This document shows positions 1 to 5,035 of a stretch of DNA of 5,035 nucleotides, in pieces. Source of the stretch: Acidobacteriota bacterium (GTDB lineage: Bacteria; Acidobacteriota; Terriglobia; Terriglobales; Acidobacteriaceae); assembly GCA_021799405.1 (NCBI GenBank), contig JAJZAL010000331.1:1-5035 (forward strand). The letters are read 5' to 3'. How positions within the stretch are numbered: position 1 is the first letter of the stretch; every line of letters begins with the position of its first letter. The position numbers and the translations under genes were made by a program. The notes beneath the pieces were generated by a model. The model was not told the DNA's origin. It saw only the letters and a list, made by a program, of their open reading frames with translations, and ran no database searches.

Positions 1-169
1 CAAACACACCGGATCCGAAGCTCAGAAGCGGTTTGGCTATATCCGCCTTTCCGCCCTCTGCGGCCACGGTCAAAGCCGTCAGGCAAATTGACTGCGCGTC
101 GGCAGGAAACTTCTCAAACTCCTTGCGGGCCGCCTTAATCCAGGAAATAGGCCGCGTCTGACGGGTCAT
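1..169 (-). CDS. RelE/HigB-like toxin of a type II toxin-antitoxin pair (5' part; runs off the left edge)
   Basis: The 56 visible codons begin MTRQTRPISWIKAARKEFE and continue through FPADAQSICLTALTVAAEGGK to AKPLLSFGSGVF at the edge. The ISWIKAARKEFEKFP opening, the AAEGGKADIAKPL stretch and the glycine-rich turn before VF match the phage-derived Gp49-like (DUF891) branch of the RelE/ParE superfamily as I remember it. Members are usually about 100-120 residues, so roughly half is missing here, including the catalytic C-terminal strands. Family members are ribosome-dependent or ribosome-associated mRNA interferases. In this branch the toxin gene usually comes first and a helix-turn-helix antitoxin gene follows, which would lie outside the window. 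The ATG at 167-169 is chosen because it follows an AGGGA-type ribosome site at a good distance and because the next upstream ATG (175-177) hits a stop after three codons. Family call fairly firm; activity untested. Confidence 0.75.
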   Translation of the reverse strand, partial: MTRQTRPISWIKAARKEFEKFPADAQSICLTALTVAAEGGKADIAKPLLSFGSGVF

Positions 170-195
170 GGGCGCATCCCTGCTAAACCAATACA

Positions 196-225
196 AGTGT
201 AGTCATAAATGACAACATGCGTCAA
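196..225 (-). promoter_or_regulatory. Promoter of the toxin gene
   Basis: On the minus strand TTGACG (220-225) is followed 18 bases later by TACACT (196-201). These are good matches to the sigma-70 -35 and -10 boxes and lie about 30 bases before the toxin start codon. Prediction from sequence only. Confidence 0.6.
198..217. promoter_or_regulatory. 20-bp palindromic operator of the toxin-antitoxin promoter
   Basis: TGTAGTCATAAATGACAACA has two 9-base arms (198-206 and 209-217) around a 2-base centre, with one mismatch (TGTAGTCAT against TGTTGTCAT on the other strand). It fills the spacer and overlaps the -10 box of the toxin promoter. This is where the antitoxin, alone or with toxin, normally binds to repress its own operon. 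The repeat is seen directly; the binding role is inferred from position. Confidence 0.6.
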
Positions 226-424
226 GAGATTCTCCTTGAGCGCGGGGAAGAGGGCCGCAGCTCGCGCAGCCCTCGGCTGAAAATCTCATGAACTTCGATG
301 GAGAGGAAGGTTCGTTCTGTCCACGACCAGGTTTCCAGAAGCGGTTGGGGCCATACAGTACTGGCCGAATGCTCCACTCCACCTCAACAAGATAAGGATT
401 GGGCCGTTGCCCGAATGCTTATCT

Positions 425-448
425 CTTCGCCGAATTCTTCGCCGAATT
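425..448. repeat. Two perfect tandem copies of a 12-bp unit
   Basis: CTTCGCCGAATT occurs at 425-436 and again at 437-448 with no gap. It lies in noncoding sequence about 85 bases left of the tRNA fragment. It may be a slippage duplication; no function is evident. Confidence 0.8.
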
Positions 449-500
449 GCGTGCCGAAAAGGCTCCAATTCGTCCCCTTCGCTCCGCTCTACTCCGTTGA

Positions 501-1063
<563 letters not shown>

Positions 1064-1490
1064 CACAATCCACTTTGCGCCTTTACCACGCTTACGTTTT
1101 GCCGACTGCATCGCCCCTTTTTGGCGGGAGCAAAGCTCCCATCCAGAAAGGCTGCATCCCATTGCAGCAGCCCTTCGGCATCCAGCGCTCCGAGTAGCGT
1201 TTGCCATGCGTTGAGCCAGACGCCCTATTCCTCCCACTCTTCAGACGTCGCCAGCAGGTCGAAGGCGAAGGATACTCATCGGGCAAAAAACGCCACGCCG
1301 CTCTGGTCCGCAGAATCCACAGAATGCCTTCAAAACAGGCCCGGTTCGGCGCCGGAGGACGGCCACGACCATCTTTCCGCCGCATCGGCTCAGGCAACAG
1401 AGGCCCGACTACAACTGGTCTCATAAACCCACTTTCGCCGGTAACGCCGTGTATGAGACCCGCCATCGAGGCGGGGCTCATGCGGTCCAT
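1064..1490 (-). pseudogene. IS5-family transposase, truncated with frameshifts and a stop
   Basis: In order, the conserved pieces are GPLLPEP, KDGRGRPP, EGILWILRTRAAWRFLP and PSPSTCWRRLK in the first frame. After a shift near 1240 come EEWEE, an in-frame TAG (1225-1227), then GVWLNAWQTLLGALDAEGLLQWDAAFLDGSFAPAKKG over two adjoining segments. A second shift at the A/G run 1114-1124 gives GDAVGKT, and a third near 1091-1103 gives KRGKGAKWIV. This follows the IS5 (IS427/IS1031-like, DUF4096) transposase from its N-terminus to the first DDE region (DGSF) and then ends. The rest of the DDE catalytic core is absent. The start may be the ATG at 1488-1490 or, matching family length better, the one at 1422-1424 that falls inside an inner repeat of the IS end. 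Three frameshifts plus a stop make programmed frameshifting an insufficient explanation. Confidence 0.85.
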
Positions 1491-1517
1491 CGAAGCCGCT
1501 GAGCTATTTATGAGACC
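1064..1517 (-). mobile_element. Remnant of an IS5-family insertion sequence (5' end kept, 3' end lost)
   Basis: The right boundary at 1517 is set by comparison: 1463-1517 reverse-complemented is identical over 55 bases to 4981-5035, and identity stops where GGTCTCATAAATAG begins. The element carries the N-terminal half of an IS5-type transposase. At its other end it breaks off within the conserved KRGKG-KW-V motif and is joined directly to integrase sequence near 1063-1066, so its 3' terminal repeat and most of the catalytic domain are gone. It cannot move by itself. Its intact end faces the copper cassette. Confidence 0.8.
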
Positions 1518-1519
1518 AG
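1415..1519. repeat. 13-bp inverted repeat nested in the IS end
   Basis: CTGGTCTCATAAA (1415-1427) and TTTATGAGACCAG (1507-1519) are perfect reverse complements about 80 bases apart. A third, 9-base copy TATGAGACC lies between them at 1452-1460. The outer arm contains the IS terminus. The inner arm contains the ATG of a likely transposase start. The segment has the shape of a 105-bp MITE, or of a transposase-binding array at the IS end. Confidence 0.75.
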
Positions 1520-1546
1520 ATCGAGTCGCTTCACCATCGGCGCCGC

Positions 1547-1900
1547 CTATCGCGCGTTCTTGTAGATGAGATCCAGGAGCTCGTCATACATTGCGTTGCG
1601 CTCTTGCTCAGAACCTGTGCGAATCGCCTGCGTCGCGCAATGGGAAAGATGGTTCCGCATCAGGGCCCGGGCAACTCCCCGAAGCGCCTCTTGCGCGGAA
1701 GAGATCTGTATCAGGATGTCCGCGCAATACCGGTCTTCAGTCACCATGCGCTGAATGCCTCGAATCTGACCCTCGATGCGGGTCAGGCGGCGGAGATTTG
1801 CCGTTTTGATCCCATCGTCCACGCCAACCGCTTTGCGTTCCGATGCCACCACATCTGTTTTCTCCGCCTGCAGCAGGTGAGCTCGTCTTGCCTTTGCCAT
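1547..1900 (-). CDS. csoR: Copper-sensing transcriptional repressor, CsoR family
   Basis: This is a 117-residue all-helical CsoR/RcnR-family DNA-binding regulator. The core begins NLRRLTRIEGQIRGIQRM (36-52), followed by YCADILIQISSAQEAL (58-73) and MRNHLSHC (81-88). Cys59, His84 and Cys88 have the 25- and 4-residue spacing of the Cu(I) ligands Cys36-His61-Cys65 of Mycobacterium tuberculosis CsoR, which argues for copper rather than nickel (RcnR) or formaldehyde (FrmR). Family members are tetramers or dimers that release the operator when Cu(I) binds. The ATG at 1898-1900 is chosen because GAGGGG lies 7 bases upstream. Starting farther upstream (2011) would translate across the promoter and operator. 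The N-terminal extension before the core is about 23 residues longer than in the M. tuberculosis protein. The gene is divergent from copZ-copA, and a 19-bp motif at both promoters suggests that it represses itself and the export genes. Its stop is 30 bases from the IS end. Confidence 0.93.
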   Translation of the reverse strand: MAKARRAHLLQAEKTDVVASERKAVGVDDGIKTANLRRLTRIEGQIRGIQRMVTEDRYCADILIQISSAQEALRGVARALMRNHLSHCATQAIRTGSEQERNAMYDELLDLIYKNAR

Positions 1901-1948
1901 CTTCCGACCCCTCGAGGAGAGGCGCTCGTCGCCTCTGTCAATCGCTAC

Positions 1949-1978
1949 AGTATACCCATACCCCCTATAATGACACAA
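1949..1978 (-). promoter_or_regulatory. csoR promoter
   Basis: On the minus strand TATACT (1949-1954, five of six to the -10 consensus) sits 18 bases after TTGTGT (1973-1978, weak -35). The spacer and -10 carry the G-rich operator. Transcripts would have a leader of roughly 40 bases before the csoR start. Predicted. Confidence 0.55.
1951..1969 (-). promoter_or_regulatory. CsoR operator at the csoR promoter
   Basis: On the minus strand this reads TATAGGGGGTATGGGTATA. The run of five G followed by TAT, and the A/T-rich flanks, resemble known CsoR boxes such as that of Bacillus subtilis copZA. It matches the copZ-side site (2104-2122) at 16 of 19 positions. It covers the spacer and part of the -10 box, so bound protein would block polymerase. 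Autoregulation is inferred. Confidence 0.72.
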
Positions 1979-2095
1979 ATGGGTTCTACTCTGCTGGCAG
2001 TCACGCCGCATATGCTATATCCTTTAGATTCATAGTGCATATCCCAATCCGTGAAGCCATTTTGCCTTCCAATCCATCTTAATTGTGTAGACCTA

Positions 2096-2124
2096 TTGAT
2101 AGGGATAGGGGGCATTGGTATATT
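2096..2124 (+). promoter_or_regulatory. copZ-copA promoter
   Basis: TTGATA (2096-2101) and TATATT (2119-2124) are separated by 17 bases, a near-ideal sigma-70 layout. The -10 box ends about 22 bases before the copZ start codon. No other promoter of similar quality is visible between csoR and copZ on this strand. Confidence 0.7.
2104..2122 (+). promoter_or_regulatory. CsoR operator at the copZ-copA promoter
   Basis: GATAGGGGGCATTGGTATA differs from the csoR-side site at only three of 19 positions and has the same orientation relative to its promoter. It fills most of the -35/-10 spacer and runs into the -10 box. The repeat is seen directly; CsoR binding is inferred from gene context and from resemblance to known CsoR sites. 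Confidence 0.75.
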
Positions 2125-2146
2125 TAAGACATCAGAGGAAAGAACC

Positions 2147-2356
2147 ATGGCAAACACGCTTCAGTTCGCAATTCAGGGAATGCACTGCGGGGCCTGCGTA
2201 CGTCGGGTGACCGCCGCGCTTCAGGGCGTCAACGGTGTCGAGGTTGAATCGGTCAGCATCGGCTCCGCCACCGTCCGCACCACCGACAACGTAGCCGCAG
2301 GCGAGGCGCTTTCAGCAATTCAACGCATCGGTTTTCAGGCAACACTCGAAGACTGA
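2147..2356 (+). CDS. copZ: Copper chaperone, heavy-metal-associated domain protein
   Basis: This is a 69-residue cytosolic protein consisting of a single ferredoxin-like HMA domain. The metal loop GMHCGACV has Cys14 and Cys17 in the MxCxxC arrangement that binds Cu(I). The histidine between Met12 and Cys14 is also seen in other CopZ-type proteins. The rest fits the beta-alpha-beta-beta-alpha-beta fold, with VNGVEVESVSIGSATV and the AIQRIGF helix before the last strand. In this family CopZ carries Cu(I) to the ATPase and can load or unload CsoR. The ATG at 2147-2149 is preceded by GAGG 8 bases upstream; an in-frame ATG at 2051 lies before the promoter and is not credible. copA starts 15 bases after the stop, so the two are surely co-transcribed from the CsoR-controlled promoter. 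Confidence 0.93.
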   Translation: MANTLQFAIQGMHCGACVRRVTAALQGVNGVEVESVSIGSATVRTTDNVAAGEALSAIQRIGFQATLED

Positions 2357-2371
2357 GACCCGAGGGGAGAC

Positions 2372-4771
2372 ATGCCGAACACTTCTGGCATTGAAGTTAC
2401 CAGCACGGCCACGGCTTCTAATTCCAACACATTGGCGCGCGTCCGGATTCCAGTTGCGGGGATGACTTGCGCCGCGTGCCAGTCCTTTGTTCAGCGCACG
2501 CTTGCTGGCGAGGAGGGGGTCAAGGATGCCACCGTTGACCTGATGCTGCACAACGCTACGGTCATCTATGACCCGAGCGTCGTCTCCCCGTCCGAGATGG
2601 TGGAGAAAATCCGCAGCGCCGGCTATGGGGCCGAACTGCCTGTCGGGAATGAGTCTGTGCTGGAAGCGCAGGAGAAAAACGACGAGGACCGGATTCGCGA
2701 GTACCGCCAGCTTCGGACGAAGGCGGCGGTCAGTGTCGCGGCCGGTCTGTTCGCAATGACTTTGTCCCTCCCGCTGATGACCAAGCCGGCTTCCGCGAAG
2801 ATGGAGCAGATGAAAGACCCGTTCATGAACTGGTCTTCCACGGTTCTCGCGCCCGTGCTTGAAAAGCGGATGCCCTGGTTGTTCCAGCTGAGCGATGACG
2901 CGATCCGCTGGACCCTGTTGACTCTGTCCGCATTCATCGTCGCCTGGGCAGGACGCCGCTTCTACGTCAAAGCGTGGTCGGCGCTGCGCCACAAGACAGC
3001 CGACATGAACACGCTGGTTGCACTGGGAACCGGAACCGCGTTCCTGTACTCGGCCGCCAGCACTATCTTCCCGGGCTACTTTATCTCCCACGGCATCGCG
3101 CCGGAGGTGTACTTCGAGGCCGGACTGCTCATCATCGGACTCGTCTTGACGGGCAACACGCTGGAAAGCCGGGCCAAAGGCGCAACGGCCACCGCGCTGC
3201 GCAAACTCGTGCGCCTTCAGCCGAAGACAGCCCGTGTGCTACGCGACGGCAAAGAGTTCGACTTGCGGCTGGAGACTCTGGTTAAGGGTGACGTGATCGT
3301 GGTCCGCCCCGGCGAGCGCATCGCTACAGATGGTGAAGTGCTGTCCGGCAAGAGCAGCGTGGATGAGTCGATGTTGACCGGCGAACCGCTGCCGGTGGAA
3401 AAAGAAATGGGCGCCTGCGTCATTGGCGGCACACTCAATCAACGCGGAACGCTCCAATACAAGGCAACCACCTTGGGGGCCGAGAGCATGCTGTCGCAGA
3501 TTGTGCGGCTCTTGCGCGAGGCACAGGGTTCCCGAGCCCCCATTCAGCGCCTCGCTGACCGGATCAGCGCGGTCTTTGTGCCGACCGTGCTGGTGCTTGC
3601 GATCCTGACCTTCCTCGGCTGGCGCTTCTTCGCTCCGAACGCAGGCATTATGCAGGCGTTCGCTGAAGCCGTAGCGGTTCTGGTGATCGCCTGCCCATGC
3701 GCAATGGGCTTGGCGGTTCCCACGGCGGTGATGGCCGCAACGGGACGCGGAGCCAACGCCGGTCTCCTCATCAAGGGCGGCGAAGCTCTTCAGCGCCTCG
3801 AAAAGGTGAAGGCCGTCGTTCTCGACAAGACGGGCACCATCACTGCCGGCAAGCCCGCCGTGACCGGGGTGATCCTGAGCGCGAAGACGCCCTTCACCGA
3901 ACAGGATGTCTTGCGGGTCGCCGCCGCGCTCGAAAGGGTCAGCGAACACCCGCTGGGCGAATCTATCGTGCAGCACGCCGTTACTCTCGGTTACACGTTG
4001 CCGCAGCCCGGGGAGTTCGACTCGCTCACCGGTCTCGGTGTGGTGGGAAATGTAGAGGGTCGTACCGTGGCTATCGGCAACCGCAGGCTGATGGAACAGC
4101 GCAACATCCCCATCGAAGCTCTACTCAGTCAGTTTGAGGAGGAAGCGGGCCGTGGCCGCACGCCGGTATGGATAGCGATTGATGGACAGTTGGCAGGCTT
4201 GATCGTGGTCGCCGACCCGATCAAGCCAACCTCCGTTTCCGCCATCAGGAAACTGCATAAGGAGAGTCTGCTGGTCGTCATGCTCACCGGGGACAGCGAG
4301 CGCACTGCACAGGCAGTCGCCCACGAGGTCGGCATCGACCAGGTGATTGCGGGGGTGCTGCCGGAAGGCAAGCTCGACGCAATTCGTCGTCTGCAAGCAG
4401 AACATGGCGTGGTTGCCATGGTCGGCGATGGCGTCAACGATGCGCCTGCGCTGGCGCAGGCTGAAGTCGGCATCACGATGGCGACGGGTTCCGACGTGGC
4501 GATGAAAGCCGGCGATGTGACTCTGATGCGGAGCGATCTGACAGGCGTAGCCACGGCGATTGCGCTGTCACGCGGAACGATGCGCGTCATGCGCCAGAAC
4601 CTCTTCTGGGCCTTTGCGTACAACACCATCGGGATTCCGATCGCTGCCGGCCTGTTGTATCCGGCCTTTGGCATTTTGCTGAGTCCGGTTCTGGCGAGCG
4701 CGGCCATGGCCTTCAGTTCGGTCAGTGTCGTCGCCAATAGCCTGAGGCTGAGCAGACTGAGTCTTCCTTGA
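2372..4771 (+). CDS. copA: Cu(I)-exporting P1B-1-type ATPase
   Basis: The 799-residue inner-membrane pump uses ATP to move Cu(I) out of the cytoplasm. There is one N-terminal HMA domain with GMTCAAC (Cys33, Cys36). Membrane helices lie near residues 118-136, 180-194, 213-233, 244-262, 399-418, 429-451, 743-762 and 765-787. The actuator domain has TGE at 336-338. Transport site I/II residues are CPC at 441-443, YN at 750-751 and MAFSS at 779-783, the set that defines Cu(I) specificity. The P-domain has DKTGT with phosphorylated Asp485, TGD at 639-641 and GDGVNDAP at 685-692. The nucleotide domain has SEHPL (524-528) and a GLGVVG loop. All catalytic residues are present, so it should be functional. 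The loop between helices 1 and 2 is long (about 40 residues) and holds several methionines. The start ATG follows GAGGGGAG closely and lies 15 bases after copZ. Regulation is through the copZ promoter and CsoR. Confidence 0.96.
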   Translation: MPNTSGIEVTSTATASNSNTLARVRIPVAGMTCAACQSFVQRTLAGEEGVKDATVDLMLHNATVIYDPSVVSPSEMVEKIRSAGYGAELPVGNESVLEAQEKNDEDRIREYRQLRTKAAVSVAAGLFAMTLSLPLMTKPASAKMEQMKDPFMNWSSTVLAPVLEKRMPWLFQLSDDAIRWTLLTLSAFIVAWAGRRFYVKAWSALRHKTADMNTLVALGTGTAFLYSAASTIFPGYFISHGIAPEVYFEAGLLIIGLVLTGNTLESRAKGATATALRKLVRLQPKTARVLRDGKEFDLRLETLVKGDVIVVRPGERIATDGEVLSGKSSVDESMLTGEPLPVEKEMGACVIGGTLNQRGTLQYKATTLGAESMLSQIVRLLREAQGSRAPIQRLADRISAVFVPTVLVLAILTFLGWRFFAPNAGIMQAFAEAVAVLVIACPCAMGLAVPTAVMAATGRGANAGLLIKGGEALQRLEKVKAVVLDKTGTITAGKPAVTGVILSAKTPFTEQDVLRVAAALERVSEHPLGESIVQHAVTLGYTLPQPGEFDSLTGLGVVGNVEGRTVAIGNRRLMEQRNIPIEALLSQFEEEAGRGRTPVWIAIDGQLAGLIVVADPIKPTSVSAIRKLHKESLLVVMLTGDSERTAQAVAHEVGIDQVIAGVLPEGKLDAIRRLQAEHGVVAMVGDGVNDAPALAQAEVGITMATGSDVAMKAGDVTLMRSDLTGVATAIALSRGTMRVMRQNLFWAFAYNTIGIPIAAGLLYPAFGILLSPVLASAAMAFSSVSVVANSLRLSRLSLP

Positions 4772-4827
4772 TTCAAGGGTCATCCGGAAATCGTGCGCCG
4801 ATCCAACCCCAAACTCATAGGTGAAAA

Positions 4828-4962
4828 ATGAAGCGCTACCGAATCTCACTTTTGCTTTCATTGTCTCTTGGGCTGTGCTCTTCCGCCCAAGTACTTACGT
4901 GCGAGGCGGTTGAGCTGTTGAGCTTCTGCCCTGAAGAAGCGGCAGAAGTTGTCAACGCATGA
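4828..4962 (+). CDS. Small secreted protein, or N-terminal stub of an outer-membrane efflux gene
   Basis: A 44-codon frame begins MKRYRISLLLSLSLGLCSSA, a typical Sec signal peptide with a basic start, a leucine-rich core and SSA before a likely cleavage at residue 20/21. AGGTGA lies just upstream of the ATG, and the gene begins 56 bases after copA in the same direction, so it probably shares the operon. The LGLC stretch is a poor lipobox. The 24-residue mature part, QVLTCEAVELLSFCPEEAAE plus VVNA, has two cysteines. Its QVLT-EAVEL-L-CPE pattern recalls the LTL-EAV-LAL-NPE opening of TolC/CusC-type outer-membrane factors, which would make sense next to copper export, but key positions differ. 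The stop comes 18 bases before the IS end, so a longer gene may have been cut and eroded. I favour a decayed or truncated efflux gene slightly, but a genuine small protein cannot be excluded. Confidence 0.5.
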   Translation: MKRYRISLLLSLSLGLCSSAQVLTCEAVELLSFCPEEAAEVVNA

Positions 4963-4980
4963 GCAGTGGGCGCTAGAACC

Positions 4981-5035
4981 GGTCTCATAAATAGCTCAGC
5001 GGCTTCGATGGACCGCATGAGCCCCGCCTCGATGG
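4981..5035 (+). mobile_element. Start of a second IS5-family copy, inverted relative to the left one (cut by the window end)
   Basis: All 55 bases from GGTCTCATAAATAGCTCAG to the right edge equal the reverse complement of 1463-1517. The first codons of the same reading frame (MDRMSPASM) begin at 5008. The two IS ends therefore face inwards towards the copper genes. The window stops before the nested inner repeat, so it cannot be told whether a full IS, a decayed copy or only the short MITE-like end follows. No target duplication can be assigned because both outer flanks are missing. Confidence 0.85.

Noticed and set aside
250..274. Hairpin GAGGGC/GCCCTC as a transcription terminator
   Set aside because: The 13-base loop is large, the stem is short and no T-run follows on either strand.
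1064..1490. Programmed ribosomal frameshifting in the IS transposase
   Set aside because: Some IS families use it, and an A/G run at 1114-1124 looks slippery, but at least three shifts plus an in-frame TAG and loss of the 3' end point to decay.
1547..2011. Longer csoR starting at 2011
   Set aside because: It would place the promoter and CsoR operator inside the coding region and adds residues with no family resemblance. The ATG at 1898-1900 has a proper ribosome site.
2051..2356. Longer copZ starting at 2051
   Set aside because: This start lies upstream of the predicted transcription start and adds 32 residues absent from CopZ proteins.
2312..3976. Long antisense open frames (259 and 245 codons) across copA
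   Set aside because: They are on the strand opposite a clearly conserved ATPase, have no ribosome sites or domains, and their length follows from GC-rich codon use in copA.
4772..4827. Terminator after copA
   Set aside because: No stem-loop with a T-run is visible; the next ORF probably continues the operon.

Overview
The window looks like part of a bacterial genomic island or plasmid-like accessory region in a fairly GC-rich host. The integrase remnant inserted at a tRNA-Asn gene, the integrase C-terminus that reads antisense through that tRNA, and the IS5-type transposase resemble sequences I associate with Acidobacteriota (Terriglobia). That placement comes from recall of family resemblance and is only moderately to weakly supported.

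Layout. Positions 1-169 (minus) hold the start of a RelE/HigB-like (Gp49/DUF891) toxin gene that runs off the left edge. It has its own promoter, which overlaps a 20-bp palindromic operator. Positions 230-530 hold no gene I can support. Positions 532-576 are an exact 3' piece of a tRNA-Asn(GTT), from the anticodon loop to CCA; this is an attachment-site scar. From there to about 1063 (minus) lies a decayed tyrosine recombinase that has lost its N-terminal part and carries a frameshift. It is fused to the broken 5' part of an IS5-family element (about 1064-1517, minus), whose transposase has several frameshifts and a stop.

Positions 1518-4980 are the intact part: a copper-resistance cassette. 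csoR (minus) encodes a Cu(I)-sensing repressor. It diverges from copZ-copA (plus), which encode a Cu(I) chaperone and a P1B-1 copper-exporting ATPase. The 246-bp space between them holds two outward-facing promoters. Each has the same 19-bp G-rich operator (16 of 19 identical) across its spacer and -10 box. The simplest reading is a closed circuit: CsoR represses itself and copZA, Cu(I) releases it, CopZ hands copper to CopA, and CopA exports it. A 44-residue signal-peptide ORF follows copA; it is either a small secreted protein or the N-terminal stub of an outer-membrane efflux gene.

At 4981-5035 the first 55 bp of the IS end reappear, identical but inverted relative to the left copy. The copper cassette therefore sits between inward-facing IS5 ends, as in a composite transposon whose left IS has since decayed. 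No new defence or biosynthetic system is visible. The points of most interest are the mobile packaging of the copper circuit, the tandem-island signature at tRNA-Asn, and the nested inverted repeats in the IS end.
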